Origin: Geomonas paludis
GTDB taxonomy: Bacteria; Desulfobacterota; Desulfuromonadia; Geobacterales; Geobacteraceae
Direction of reading: 5' to 3'
Assembly: GCF_014193585.1 (NCBI RefSeq)
Contig: NZ_BLXY01000020.1
Coordinates: 1-41,011, forward strand
DNA: 41,011 bases
The translations under genes were made by a program, and so were the position numbers. This document shows positions 25,045 through 33,650 of the stretch, one piece after another; position 1 is the first letter of the stretch, and each line of letters begins with the position of its first letter. The notes beneath the pieces are model-generated. The model had not been told where the DNA came from and did not search any database. It saw only the letters and a program-made list of their open reading frames with translations.

Positions 25045-25204
25045 GCCCCACCTCCCAGTTGCGGTACGAACCGAGCGGCCAACGCGCCCCCTGTTCTTTT
25101 TGATGGCACCTTTTCCAATACAACTGCCGTACCAACTCCACGCACCTGCCGCAACAGGCTGTAAGTAATCGTTTCGCCGCATATTTTAACACCACGACAC
25201 CGCA

Positions 25205-25268
25205 GCCGTGACCTATTCGTGACCGGACTTTTTGTTCACAAGTTGCACAGTGCGCGCCCGACTGTGCA
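25205..25268. promoter_or_regulatory. Possible operator sites upstream of pgi
   Basis: TGCACAGT (25244-25251) and ACTGTGCA (25261-25268) form a perfect 8-bp inverted repeat with a 9-base spacer. A direct repeat CGTGACC-TATT-CGTGACC is at 25207-25224. They lie in the 383-bp gap between the divergent Fis-like gene and pgi and could bind a regulator of either. Confidence 0.4.
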
Positions 25269-25343
25269 CATCACACCCAGAGAGGCTGTGTTACTGCCGA
25301 TAGCGGGCCGGACCTAAAGACCAAGGCTGGCGCCGCCTCGTAC

Positions 25344-25371
25344 TTGAATAAAAATTAATCTATGGTATCAT
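25344..25371 (+). promoter_or_regulatory. Promoter of pgi
   Basis: -35 TTGAAT (25344-25349), 16-bp spacer, -10 TATCAT (25366-25371). It overlaps an upstream in-frame ATG (25362), which therefore cannot be the start. Confidence 0.55.
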
Positions 25372-25427
25372 GCCCCGACGCACATGAGAATGAAGGGGGC
25401 AACGCCCTAATCAACGCAGGAGGCAAC

Positions 25428-27020
25428 ATGCAAAAGCTGCAGCTTTGGGAGCGCTACAAAAACCGGCTCTACCACAATGCCGAACTCGATCTTAGCGTCG
25501 ACACCAGCCGGATGAACTTTCCCGACTCCTACCTCGAGGAGATGGAACCGCGCCTGCAGAAGGCGTTCGAGGAGATGGCCGATCTGGAGGCCGGTGCCAT
25601 AGCGAACCCCGATGAGCAGCGCATGGTTGGTCACTACTGGCTGCGCGCGCCGCAACTGGCGCCCACGGCGGAGCTTGCCGAGGAGATCAAGGCGACGCTG
25701 GCCTCGGTAAAGGCCTTTGCCTCCTCGGTACACCAGGGCAATATCGCGGCACCCGACGGGCACCGCTTCGAGAACCTTCTGGTCGTCGGCATCGGCGGCT
25801 CGGCCTTGGGGCCGCAGTTCATCGCGGACAGCCTGGGGAGCGCGCAGGACCGCATGAAAGTCTTCTTCTTCGACAACACCGACCCCGACGGCATGGATAA
25901 GGTCCTGGCCGAAATCGGTTCCGGTCTCAAGCGGACACTGACCGTGGTCATCTCCAAAAGCGGCGGCACCAAGGAAACCCGCAACGGCATGCTGGAGGCG
26001 CGCCAGGCTTTCGAGCAAGCGGGGCTGCACTTCGCCGCCCACGCGGTCGCCGTGACCGGCAGCGACAGCGAACTGGACCGCACCGCATCGCAGGAGGGGT
26101 GGCTGGGCACCCTCCCCATGTGGGACTGGGTCGGCGGCCGCACCTCGGTCACCTCCGCGGTGGGCCTCCTCCCCGCCGCACTCCAGGGGATCGACATCGA
26201 CCGGCTGCTGGCCGGCGCGAGGATCTGCGACCAGGCGACCCGCAGCCGCAGCACCCGCGACAACCCCGCGGCGCTCCTCGCCCTGTCCTGGTTCCACGCC
26301 ACCGCCGGCAAGGGTGAGCGCGACATGGTGCTGCTCCCCTACAAGGACCGGCTGCTCCTCTTTTCCCGCTACCTGCAGCAGCTCATCATGGAGTCACTGG
26401 GCAAGGAACTGGACCGGGACGGCAAGAAGGTGCTGCAGGGGATCACGGTCTACGGCAACAAGGGGTCCACCGACCAGCACGCCTACGTGCAGCAGCTGCG
26501 CGAAGGGGTTCCCAACTTCTTCGTCACCTTCATCGAAGTACTTAAGGACCGCGAGGGGGCATCCATGCTGGTCGAGCCGGGCGCCACCTCCGGGGATTAC
26601 CTTTCCGGCTTTTTCCAGGGCACGAGGTCAGCTCTCTATGAAAAGGATCGCGAATCGGTTACTATCACCATCCGCGAAATCTCGCCCGCCAGCATCGGCG
26701 CGCTGATTGCCCTCTACGAGCGGGCGGTCGGGTTGTACGCCTCGCTCATCAACGTGAACGCGTACCACCAGCCGGGCGTCGAGGCGGGCAAGAAGGCCGC
26801 CGGGACGGTGCTCAAGCTGCAGGGGGAAATCCTGGAGATGCTGCGCCGCCAGCCGGAGCGCGACTTCACCTGTGCGGACATGGCCATGACCCTGGCGCGC
26901 CCCGAAGAGGTGGAGACGGTATTCATCATCCTGCGGCACCTGGCCGCCAACCCCAGCCACGGGGTGAGCGTTACCGCCGGAGAGAAAGTCTGGGAGAACA
27001 GGTTCAGCGCCGGCAAATAA
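25428..27020 (+). CDS. pgi: Glucose-6-phosphate isomerase
   Basis: Interconverts glucose-6-phosphate and fructose-6-phosphate in glycolysis/gluconeogenesis; it also links to the glycogen genes upstream. Motifs: [13 protein letters not shown] (sugar phosphate binding), [11 protein letters not shown], and [17 protein letters not shown] near the catalytic region. Length 530 aa fits the long bacterial PGI. The ATG at 25428 has GGAGG upstream; a 22-codon longer frame begins inside the promoter. No terminator seen before the repeat region. Confidence 0.95.
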   Translation: MQKLQLWERYKNRLYHNAELDLSVDTSRMNFPDSYLEEMEPRLQKAFEEMADLEAGAIANPDEQRMVGHYWLRAPQLAPTAELAEEIKATLASVKAFASSVHQGNIAAPDGHRFENLLVVGIGGSALGPQFIADSLGSAQDRMKVFFFDNTDPDGMDKVLAEIGSGLKRTLTVVISKSGGTKETRNGMLEARQAFEQAGLHFAAHAVAVTGSDSELDRTASQEGWLGTLPMWDWVGGRTSVTSAVGLLPAALQGIDIDRLLAGARICDQATRSRSTRDNPAALLALSWFHATAGKGERDMVLLPYKDRLLLFSRYLQQLIMESLGKELDRDGKKVLQGITVYGNKGSTDQHAYVQQLREGVPNFFVTFIEVLKDREGASMLVEPGATSGDYLSGFFQGTRSALYEKDRESVTITIREISPASIGALIALYERAVGLYASLINVNAYHQPGVEAGKKAAGTVLKLQGEILEMLRRQPERDFTCADMAMTLARPEEVETVFIILRHLAANPSHGVSVTAGEKVWENRFSAGK

Positions 27021-27107
27021 CAGCATCTATCGAGCAGCACAAGGCGCAATCCTTAACGCAGGCGCAAAGGCGCCAAGACGCAAAGGAACGACGAAACCGA
27101 TGCTAAA

Positions 27108-27201
27108 ACGTCCCCCCCTTTGCGAAGGGGGGACAGGGGGGATTTGCCTCTCCGAACCCAAAGCAAATCCCCCTCAATCCCCCTTCGCGAAGGGGGACTT
27201 T
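27108..27201. repeat. Inverted repeat of GTCCCCC...TTTGCGAAGG type
   Basis: Arms of about 39 bases (27108-27147 and 27163-27201) are near-complementary, each containing an inner palindrome (CCCCCTTCGCGAAGGGGG in the right arm). Just upstream, 27056-27090 holds GCGCAAAGGCGCCAAGACGC-like sequence, a short repeat also seen in part near 40883. Confidence 0.75.
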
Positions 27202-27241
27202 TATCAACACGCACCTTCAAACACCGGATACAGAGGAGCAG

Positions 27242-28261
27242 ATGAAGACAGTAGACCTGAGAAGCGACACGGTAACACGCCCTTCCGAGGCGATGCGCCG
27301 CGTAATGGCAGGCGCCGAGGTGGGGGACGACGTTTACGGCGAGGACCCGACGGTAAACAAATTGGAGGCGATGGCGGCCGAACTGCTGGGCAAGGAGAAG
27401 GCGATCTTCGTTCCCAGCGGCACCATGAGCAACCTGACCGCGCTCCTTTCCCACTGCGGGCGCGGCGACGAGTACATCGCCGGGCAGGACGCGCACATCT
27501 ATCGCTGGGAGGGGGGCGGCGGTGCCATCTTCGGCGGCATCCAGCCCCAGCCCCTGGACTTCGACGAAGACGGCACGCTGAACCTGGACAAGGTGCGCCG
27601 CGCCGTGAAGCCGGCGGACCACCATCACGCCGTGACCAGGCTGCTCTGCCTGGAGAACACCCACGGGGGACGGGTGCTCCCCCTCCCCTACCTGGAAGAA
27701 GCGGCGGGGGTGGCCAGGGAACTGGGCCTTGCCCTGCACCTTGACGGCGCGCGCGTCTTCAACGCCGCCGTGTACCTTCAGGTGCCGGTACGGGAGATCG
27801 CCCGCCACTTCGACTCGGTGTCGGTCTGCCTCTCCAAGGGACTGGGCGCCCCGGTCGGCTCCGTGTTGTGCGGCAGCGCCGACCTGATCAACCGCGCGCA
27901 CCGCTGGCGCAAGGTCGCCGGCGGCGGCATGAGGCAGGCGGGGCTCCTGGCCGCGGCGTGCATCTATGCCCTGCAGCACAACGTGGAGCGGCTTGCCGAG
28001 GACCACGAAAACGCGGAACTCCTCTCCAGCGGTCTCGGCCACATCGAGGAGCTCCTGGTGAGCCAGGCCCGGACCAATATTCTCTTCGTCACCCCGCCGG
28101 CCGGCACCGCCCCCGCACTGCGCCAGGCCTTAGCCGCCGAGGGGATCCTGATCGGGGGAGGCGACGTGATCCGTCTCGTTACCCATCTGGACGTGGACGG
28201 CGCCGGAGTCGAGCGCACCGTGGCCGCCTTCAAGCGCTTCTTCGCGAACCGGGGGAAGTGA
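27242..28261 (+). CDS. ltaE: Low-specificity L-threonine aldolase
   Basis: PLP-dependent fold-type I enzyme that cleaves threonine/allo-threonine to glycine and acetaldehyde. DLRSDTVTRPSEAMRRVM opens the protein as in the family. The PLP lysine is in VCLSKGLGAPVGS, and the aspartate before it in LHLDGARVFN binds the cofactor ring. Length 339 aa is normal. GAGGAG precedes the ATG. csaA follows one base later, so they are co-transcribed. Confidence 0.93.
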   Translation: MKTVDLRSDTVTRPSEAMRRVMAGAEVGDDVYGEDPTVNKLEAMAAELLGKEKAIFVPSGTMSNLTALLSHCGRGDEYIAGQDAHIYRWEGGGGAIFGGIQPQPLDFDEDGTLNLDKVRRAVKPADHHHAVTRLLCLENTHGGRVLPLPYLEEAAGVARELGLALHLDGARVFNAAVYLQVPVREIARHFDSVSVCLSKGLGAPVGSVLCGSADLINRAHRWRKVAGGGMRQAGLLAAACIYALQHNVERLAEDHENAELLSSGLGHIEELLVSQARTNILFVTPPAGTAPALRQALAAEGILIGGGDVIRLVTHLDVDGAGVERTVAAFKRFFANRGK

Positions 28262-28262
28262 C

Positions 28263-28598
28263 ATGGCCGAGATAACCTGGAACGATTTCGAGCAGGTGGA
28301 GCTCAGGGTGGGGACCGTGCTGGAGGTGGAGGAGTTTCCCGAGGCGAGAAAGCCCGCCTACAAGCTGGTGGTTGATTTCGGTGAGGCCGGCGTGAGAAGG
28401 TCGAGCGCCCAGATTACCAGGCACTACACCCGTGAAGAACTGGTGGGAAGGCAGGTGATCGGGGTGTGCAACTTCCCCAGGAAGCAGATCGGGCGCTTCT
28501 TTTCCGAGGTGCTCATCACCGGTTTCGCCGACGAGAACGGCGACATCGTCCTGGCCGCGCCGGAGCGTAAAGTCCCCAACGGCAGCAGGCTCTGCTAA
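28263..28598 (+). CDS. csaA: CsaA-type tRNA-binding/chaperone protein
   Basis: 111-aa OB-fold protein of the EMAP/Trbp111 tRNA-binding group; B. subtilis CsaA also has export-chaperone activity. Family hallmarks visible: VELRVGTVLEVEEFPEARKP, then YKLVVDFGE, and VCNFPRKQIGRFFSEVLITG. The start is one base after the ltaE stop, with AAGTGA upstream, so it depends on ltaE for transcription. Followed by a long inverted repeat. Confidence 0.93.
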   Translation: MAEITWNDFEQVELRVGTVLEVEEFPEARKPAYKLVVDFGEAGVRRSSAQITRHYTREELVGRQVIGVCNFPRKQIGRFFSEVLITGFADENGDIVLAAPERKVPNGSRLC

Positions 28599-28603
28599 AA
28601 GAG

Positions 28604-28708
28604 GGGACTGGCTCCGCCAGGTGCCTGTCCCCTTGCTTCTTGGGGAGGCTGGCTGAGCTGAAAAGGAGCGTTCCGCTAGAGGGACAGGCACCTAACGGAG
28701 CCAGTCCC
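28604..28708. repeat. 28-bp inverted repeat (GGGACTGGCTCCG type)
   Basis: Left arm 28604-28631 and right arm 28681-28708 match as inverted copies at 26 of 28 positions, around 49 bases. It sits between convergent csaA and rsmI and could terminate both. Confidence 0.85.
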
Positions 28709-28719
28709 TTCCGCTCCCC

Positions 28720-29550
28720 CTACCCCTTGATCCTCAACGCCTCCGCGTAGACCGCGCTCTTGTGCAGGCCCGTTTCCAGGGTCACCCGTTTCACGGCGTC
28801 CTTCAGCGACATCTCCCCCGATCCCAGGTATTTCTGCAGCAGCTCTTCCATGCCCGGCCCGTCGTCGGCCTCCGGTTCCTGGGCTGGGCTCACCAGTATG
28901 GCCACCTCGCCGCGAACCTCACGCCCGCGCACGTCTTCCACCAGCACCGACAGCCTGCCGCGCAGAAACTCCTCGTACATCTTGGTCAGTTCCCGCGCCA
29001 CCACCACCTCACGGTCCCCGAGCGTCTCCAGCATATCCTCCAGCGTCGCCAAGAGCCGCTTGGGAGATTCGTAGAAGATCAGCACCGCCCGCTCGTTAGC
29101 AAGCGTCTGCAGCCGCTCCCGCCTCTTCCCCTGCTTGTTGGGGAGAAAGCCTGCGAAGCTGAAGTAGTCGGTGGGGAGTCCGGAGGCCGAGAGCGCGGTG
29201 ACAGCGGCGCAGGCGCCGGGGATGGGAACGACGGCGATGCCCTCGGCCACCGCGTCGCGCACCAACTGGTAGCCAGGGTCGGAGATGCAGGGGGTGCCCG
29301 CGTCGGTGATGAGGGCGACACTCTGCCCTTCCCGCAGGCGGTCCAGGATCTGGTCCCCTTTCAGTTCCTTGTTGTGGTCGAAGTAAGAGGTAAGCGGCTT
29401 GGAGATACCGAAGTGGGTGAGGAGCTTGCGCGAGTGGCGCGTATCCTCGGCGGCGATCAGGTCCACCTCTTTGAGGATGCGCAGTGCGCGCAACGTGATG
29501 TCCTCGAGGTTCCCGATCGGAGTGGCGACTATGTAGAGAGTTCCGGGCAT
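28720..29550 (-). CDS. rsmI: 16S rRNA (cytidine-1402-2'-O)-methyltransferase RsmI
   Basis: SAM-dependent methyltransferase of the tetrapyrrole methylase fold that methylates C1402 in the ribosomal P site. Signature motifs: LYIVATPIGNLEDITLRAL, AAEDTRHSRKLL, ALITDAGTPCISDPGY and PIPGACAAVTALSASGLP. Length 276 aa is typical. There is no clear ribosome site upstream, where a repeat element sits close (29563-29632). Its transcription from nadE is possible but interrupted by that element. Confidence 0.95.
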   Translation of the reverse strand: MPGTLYIVATPIGNLEDITLRALRILKEVDLIAAEDTRHSRKLLTHFGISKPLTSYFDHNKELKGDQILDRLREGQSVALITDAGTPCISDPGYQLVRDAVAEGIAVVPIPGACAAVTALSASGLPTDYFSFAGFLPNKQGKRRERLQTLANERAVLIFYESPKRLLATLEDMLETLGDREVVVARELTKMYEEFLRGRLSVLVEDVRGREVRGEVAILVSPAQEPEADDGPGMEELLQKYLGSGEMSLKDAVKRVTLETGLHKSAVYAEALRIKG

Positions 29551-29562
29551 AACGGCAAAACA

Positions 29563-29632
29563 CGTTCAACGTTCAACGTTCAATGTTAAAACCGGGCATG
29601 GGTTTCAAACGTCGAACGTTGAACGTTGAACG
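29563..29632. repeat. CGTTCAA-repeat hairpin element
   Basis: Three direct units of CGTTCAA at 29563-29587 face inverted units at 29608-29632 (23 of 25 positions complementary). The inner AAACC/GGTTT extends the stem around GGGCAT. Located between nadE and rsmI. Confidence 0.8.
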
Positions 29633-29638
29633 GGTTCT

Positions 29639-30460
29639 TTATTTCCCCCAATCCCGCGCGTAGCGGAAGTCGCGGTCAATGGTGCGGTTGGAGACCTTGG
29701 CGATGATGGGCAGGCGGCGCTTGAAGTGGCTTCCCTGCACCTTGCGGGCAACGTTGTCGATGAAGGCGGCGTCGAAACCGGCGGCAATCAATTCCTCCCG
29801 GCTCATGCGCTGGTCCACCATCCGGTACAAAAGCTCGTCCGCCTCGCGGTAGGTGAAACCAAGCTCCTGCTCGTCGGTTTGCCCGGCCCAGAGATCGGCG
29901 GAGGGCTTCTTCTCGATAACCTCGCTCGGCACCCCCATCGCTTCGGACAGGGCCCAGACCTGACTCTTGTAGATGTCGCCGATCGGGTTCAAGGCGCTCG
30001 CCATGTCGCCGTGCAGCGTGCCGTAGCCTAAAAGGAGCTCGGTCTTGTTGCTGGTGCCGAGGACCAGGCCGCCGACGGCCGCGGAGTGGTCGTACAGGAT
30101 GGTCATGCGCTCGCGGGCCATCTTGTTGCCGCGCCGCATGTTGTCGGCATCCGGGGTCTGGCTGAAGTAGGCGTCGATCATCGGGGTGATCTCGATGACC
30201 TTGAAGTTGATCCCCAGGCTCTCGGCGACCAGCCTTGCGTGAGCCTCGCTCTCCGGGTTGCTGGTGCGGTACGGCATACAGTAGGCGTGGACGTTCTCCG
30301 GCCCGAGCGCTTCGGCGGCGATGTAGGCGACCAGCGCGGAGTCGATGCCGCCGGAAAGGCCGAGCACCCCCTTGCGCACCCCGACCTTGTAGACCTCGTC
30401 GCGCACGAATCCCACCAGGATCTGGCGCAACAGCTTCGTATTAACAGTCAACCCGCCCAT
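29639..30460 (-). CDS. nadE: NAD synthetase (amidotransferase-less NadE)
   Basis: Adenylates deamido-NAD and replaces the adenylate with ammonia to give NAD. The ATP pyrophosphatase loop SGGIDS is at 36-41 ([16 protein letters not shown]), and the later [15 protein letters not shown] and [14 protein letters not shown] are family motifs. Length 273 aa matches the ammonia-dependent form. The start codon overlaps the stop of the upstream nitrilase-like gene by one base (TAATG), implying that gene supplies the ammonia. Confidence 0.95.
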   Translation of the reverse strand: MGGLTVNTKLLRQILVGFVRDEVYKVGVRKGVLGLSGGIDSALVAYIAAEALGPENVHAYCMPYRTSNPESEAHARLVAESLGINFKVIEITPMIDAYFSQTPDADNMRRGNKMARERMTILYDHSAAVGGLVLGTSNKTELLLGYGTLHGDMASALNPIGDIYKSQVWALSEAMGVPSEVIEKKPSADLWAGQTDEQELGFTYREADELLYRMVDQRMSREELIAAGFDAAFIDNVARKVQGSHFKRRLPIIAKVSNRTIDRDFRYARDWGK

Positions 30461-31311
30461 TAGCAGTCTTTCTCCCTATCGATGCGTTTCAACTCTTTCA
30501 CGGTGATGGCCAGGTTCTCGTCCCGCATCATGGGGGAGAAGATCCGCTCACGCCTAAGCGCGCCGCCGTCCACCTTGGCCAGCACGAAATCCTCCTCGAG
30601 GATGGCGCCGCGGTCGGTCATCTCGCCGGAGGGTGAGATCGCCTCGGAACCGCCCCAGAAGTTGATGCCGTCCTCGTAGCCGACACGGTTGCAGTAGAAG
30701 ACCCGGCAGTTGAGGAACATGGCGGTGGTCGTGGTGAGCTTCTGCCACGCCGCGGCGGAGCCGAGCCCCTCGGATTCGGTGACCCCACGGCCGGGGCTGG
30801 AGGAGAGGCAGATGAGGGTCATGGCGCCGTCCATGGCCAGGATGTAGGGCGCGGATAAGTGCCACATGTCTTCGCAGATGAGCATGCCGATCCGGCCGAA
30901 GCGGGTATCGAAGGCGCGGAAGCGCTCCCCGCGGGCCATGTAGCGCTGCTCGTCGAACAGGCCGTAGGTGGGCAGATAGACCTTGCGGTGCACGTGGCGG
31001 ATTTCGCCGTCCTCGAGGTAGACCGCGGAGTTGAAGAAACGGAAGTCGGCCGAAACCTCGACGAAGCCGATGGCGATCGAGATCCGCTCGGAAAGTTTCT
31101 TCAGCCTCTCTATCTGGGGGGAATCCAGGCGCAGCGCGACTTCGGGAACCAGGTCCTTCAGGAAGTAACCGGTCAGGGCCAACTCGGGAAAAACGACTAG
31201 GTCGGCGCCTGCGGCGATACCCTTCTCGATGGCGGCCTCGGCCAGCGCCATGTTGTCGTCCAGGCAGCCCAGCTTAGGCTTTATCTGGGCCAGGGCAACG
31301 GTAAAATCCAT
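30460..31311 (-). CDS. Carbon-nitrogen hydrolase, probable glutaminase partner of NadE
   Basis: Nitrilase-fold amidohydrolase with the complete triad Glu43 ([10 protein letters not shown]), Lys110 (HRKVYLP) and Cys146 (LICEDMW). In glutamine-dependent NAD synthetases this domain is fused to the N-terminus of NadE and releases ammonia from glutamine. Here it is a separate 283-aa protein encoded directly upstream. I use the ATG at 31311 (GGAGAAG upstream); a 46-residue longer frame starts above a good promoter and looks non-coding. Confidence 0.9.
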   Translation of the reverse strand: MDFTVALAQIKPKLGCLDDNMALAEAAIEKGIAAGADLVVFPELALTGYFLKDLVPEVALRLDSPQIERLKKLSERISIAIGFVEVSADFRFFNSAVYLEDGEIRHVHRKVYLPTYGLFDEQRYMARGERFRAFDTRFGRIGMLICEDMWHLSAPYILAMDGAMTLICLSSSPGRGVTESEGLGSAAAWQKLTTTTAMFLNCRVFYCNRVGYEDGINFWGGSEAISPSGEMTDRGAILEEDFVLAKVDGGALRRERIFSPMMRDENLAITVKELKRIDREKDC

Positions 31312-31336
31312 GAGCTTCTCCGCAATTTTTTTCTCA

Positions 31337-31365
31337 TTACTAGCACAGCGGGCCTGTGTTTGCAA
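31337..31365 (-). promoter_or_regulatory. Promoter of the glutaminase-nadE pair
   Basis: Minus strand -35 TTGCAA (31360-31365), 17-bp spacer, -10 TAGTAA (31337-31342), 26 bases before the chosen start. Confidence 0.45.
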
Positions 31366-31378
31366 ACTCGAATGAGAT

Positions 31379-31420
31379 AAACCATTTGCCACGGAGAAAA
31401 TCTGAGAAGTTCGGAGAAAG
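31379..31420. repeat. Partial copy of the ATCTGAG repeat family
   Basis: Shares AAACC.TTT, GGAGAAAATCTGAGAA and related blocks with the arms at 33457-33497 and 40008-40047. No second arm is evident, so it looks like a degenerate half element. Confidence 0.5.
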
Positions 31421-31480
31421 GCCTTTCTTAATGGGAAGCATCCCTCCATGTCCCCGGCACCGCCGCTCGCAGCTGATGAC

Positions 31481-31921
31481 TTACAGCAGGATTACCAGCA
31501 CCACGCCGCCGGCGATGACCGAGAGGTTGCAGACCGCGGAGATGCCGTGCAGTTTGGAGAACTGGCGGCGCATGGGGTCTTCCTTGGGCGTGGTCTCGAA
31601 AGAGGGAATATGTCTCTTGATCTCGGCGGCCTTGGGCTCGATGTAGAAGGCCTGAATCGAGGAGAGGGTCAGCATGACGGCGATGATGACCGCGGCCGGG
31701 ACCGTCCCCTTGCCGGCCATTACCACGCGACAGATGATGGCGACGAGGCCGCAGGCGACGCCCCAGCGGAAGTAACCGGGAAAGAAGAGCCCGACGATGC
31801 GGCCCGCGACGTCCCGGCTCTCCGAGCGGAACAGGATGGGGGTAAGGACGAAGGTGAAGAGGGCGGCGCCTCCCAGCCAGAGGGAGATAGCCAGACGGTA
31901 GATTGCTGCGACAACCTGCAT
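31481..31921 (-). CDS. DUF4149-like four-TM membrane protein
   Basis: 146-aa inner-membrane protein with four hydrophobic segments (about 5-25, 45-65, 70-90 and 120-145). The N-terminus YRLAISLWLGGAALFTFVLT, with SRDVAGRIVGLFFPGYF following, matches the DUF4149/TMEM205-like pattern. Function unknown. The ATG at 31921 is preceded by AAGGAGG, which decides the start over an upstream ATG at 31945. Flanked on both sides by repeats. Confidence 0.82.
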   Translation of the reverse strand: MQVVAAIYRLAISLWLGGAALFTFVLTPILFRSESRDVAGRIVGLFFPGYFRWGVACGLVAIICRVVMAGKGTVPAAVIIAVMLTLSSIQAFYIEPKAAEIKRHIPSFETTPKEDPMRRQFSKLHGISAVCNLSVIAGGVVLVILL

Positions 31922-32001
31922 TACGTATCCTCCTTGGTGGTCCAATTGAAACAGCAGGGCGAATGATTATCACCCCGTGTATCTTCCTGTGGTCGTGAGC
32001 T

Positions 32002-32112
32002 TGTAGGGGCAAATAATTATTTGCCCGGCAACGTTCCCCGGTCACAGAGATGGCGAGAGACGCCGAGGTGACAGATGCGGTAAAGGCGGGCGAATGATTA
32101 TTCGCCCCTACA
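32002..32112. repeat. TGTAGGGGC palindrome pair
   Basis: Left arm 32002-32026 contains a perfect 20-bp palindrome (GGGCAAATAATTATTTGCCC); right arm 32088-32112 is its near inverted copy ending CCCCTACA. A third, broken copy lies at about 31958-31976. Together with the next repeat it fills the 363-bp gap before the yraN-like gene. Confidence 0.8.
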
Positions 32113-32125
32113 GTGTCGACGATGA

Positions 32126-32241
32126 CTCCCCCCTCGCCCTCCGGGAGAGGGTCGGGGTGAGGGCGCTGCAATGAGCAAGATCACCCTTGGTGGCGTCGCC
32201 CTCACCCGGCCTCCGGCCACCCTCTCCCGTGGGGAGAGGGG
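32126..32241. repeat. CCCTCTCC-type inverted repeat element, copy 2
   Basis: Arms 32126-32165 and 32198-32241 resemble the elements at 6278-6393 and 38212-38326, with the inner palindrome varied (CCCTCTCCCGTGGGGAGAGG on the right). Confidence 0.75.
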
Positions 32242-32284
32242 ACATGTTCCGACGCTGCCAACGCATCGAGAGCAGCGGGAGCAC

Positions 32285-32662
32285 CTAGTAGGCGAGATCG
32301 AACGCGTTGCGGATATGCTCGATGTCCGGCAGGTCGTGGTCATGCAGCATGATGGCGACCACGTCGAAGCGCGCCTCGGCGTCGTAGAGCTTTTTCCTGG
32401 AGAGCCACACCAGCGCCGCCTTGGAGATCTGGCGCTGCTTGAAGGGCGTCACCGCCAGTTGCGGCGGGCCGTAGTTGTCGTTCTTGCGGCACTTCACCTC
32501 GACGAAGACGATGGTGCGCCCGTCACGGGCGACGATGTCGATCTCCCCGCAGGTACAGCGAAAGTTGCATTCGACTATCTTGAAGCCCTGCCCTTTGAGG
32601 TAGGTGGCCGCGATGGATTCGCCGGTGCCGCCGACAGAGCCGTTGCTGTTGTTGACTGGCAT
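32285..32662 (-). CDS. UPF0102/YraN-like endonuclease-fold protein
   Basis: 125-aa protein of the YraN family (PD-(D/E)XK nuclease-like fold, related to Holliday junction resolvases). Catalytic-type motif CGEIDIVARDGRTIVFVEVK, and early GESIAATYLKGQGFKIVECN. Function not established in bacteria. The ATG at 32662 is used; a TTG 14 codons upstream is the alternative. It follows rnhB, a common pairing (rplS-rnhB-yraN). Confidence 0.9.
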   Translation of the reverse strand: MPVNNSNGSVGGTGESIAATYLKGQGFKIVECNFRCTCGEIDIVARDGRTIVFVEVKCRKNDNYGPPQLAVTPFKQRQISKAALVWLSRKKLYDAEARFDVVAIMLHDHDLPDIEHIRNAFDLAY

Positions 32663-32758
32663 AGCCGCCCCCGCAGAGATAGTGCCGTCCGGTGAACAAG
32701 ACAACAGTGTAACAGCAAGTCCAGTGAGCGGATAGCTGAGAATGGGAAAATAGTGGTG

Positions 32759-33448
32759 TTAGAAGGAGAAAAGGCCGCTGGATGCGTCCGAGGCTGCACC
32801 CGGCTCGGCGGGACAGTGTTCCTTGACGCCGCTGAAGCTTCTACGGTGGATTGGGCAGGGACCGAGCTCGGCGATGGCGGCCAAGTGCGACGCCGCGCCG
32901 TACCCCTTGTGGCTGGCGAAGCCGTAACCGGGGAAACGGGCGTCGTACTCCACCATCATGCGGTCACGGGTGACCTTGGCGATGATGGACGCTGCCGCGA
33001 TGGAAAGGCTCAGGGAATCGCCTTTCTTCACGGTGCGCTGCGGGATGTTCATGGGAACGCTGGAGATGCCGTCGATGAGGAGGAAATCCGGTGTGATGCT
33101 CAGGCCGCGCACCGCCTCGCTCATCGCGGTGAGGGTGGCCTGGAGGATGTTGATGCGGTCGATGAGGGCGTGATCGCCGATGCCGACGCCCACCGCCAGT
33201 GCTTCGCGGTAGATGACGTCGAACAGCTCTTCCCGTTTCTCTTCGGTAAGCTGCTTGGAGTCGTTCACCTCGGGGAGAAGCATCCCCGTGGGGAGGATGA
33301 CCGCGGCGGCCACCACCGGACCGGCGAGCGGCCCGCGCCCGGCCTCGTCCACGCCGGCGATGCGCGCGTAACCGCGCCGCAAGGCCTGTCCTTCCAGGGC
33401 GAGCATGTCGATTACGGCATCCGGGTTGTCGGGGAAAAGACCGGTCAT
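32759..33448 (-). CDS. rnhB: Ribonuclease HII
   Basis: Removes ribonucleotides misincorporated into DNA and RNA from RNA-DNA hybrids. Catalytic motif GVDEAGRGPLAGPVVAAAV (Asp34, Glu35), then DSKQLTEEKRE and the later aspartate in DFLLIDG; C-terminal SHKGYGAASHLAAI is typical. Length 229 aa. No clear ribosome site. A repeat and a strong terminator separate it from rplS, so it may have its own weak promoter. Confidence 0.95.
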   Translation of the reverse strand: MTGLFPDNPDAVIDMLALEGQALRRGYARIAGVDEAGRGPLAGPVVAAAVILPTGMLLPEVNDSKQLTEEKREELFDVIYREALAVGVGIGDHALIDRINILQATLTAMSEAVRGLSITPDFLLIDGISSVPMNIPQRTVKKGDSLSLSIAAASIIAKVTRDRMMVEYDARFPGYGFASHKGYGAASHLAAIAELGPCPIHRRSFSGVKEHCPAEPGAASDASSGLFSF

Positions 33449-33456
33449 AAAAACCT

Positions 33457-33586
33457 AAAACCTTTAACAAGGAGGAAATCTGAGGACGTCTGAGAAACCA
33501 AAAACAGGAGAAAAGACTTTTGGGTTACCCCCTGAAAGCCTTTTCCTTTCTCAGATTTCCTCAGATGTTCTCCTTGTTAATGGTTT
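33457..33586. repeat. ATCTGAG inverted repeat element, copy 1
   Basis: Arms 33457-33497 and 33547-33586 are imperfect inverted copies of about 40 bases, each containing TTAACAAGGAG and ATCTGAGGA. The same element recurs between convergent genes at 40008-40115. Confidence 0.8.
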
Positions 33587-33603
33587 GCCTTTGGCTTTTA
33601 AAA

Positions 33604-33635
33604 AAAAAGCCCCGGTCGCCGGACCGGGGCTTTTT
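33604..33635 (-). terminator. Terminator of the rpsP-rplS operon
   Basis: Arms GCCCCGGTC (33609-33617) and GACCGGGGC (33622-33630) extended by A5/T5, loop GCCG, with runs of A and T on both sides. Strong and potentially bidirectional, 16 bases after rplS. Confidence 0.92.
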
Positions 33636-33650
33636 GATACTGCGTGCCGA

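Noticed and set aside
29563..29632. CRISPR-like short repeats
   Set aside because: Units are only seven bases, contiguous, arranged as a palindrome, with no unique spacers and no cas genes.
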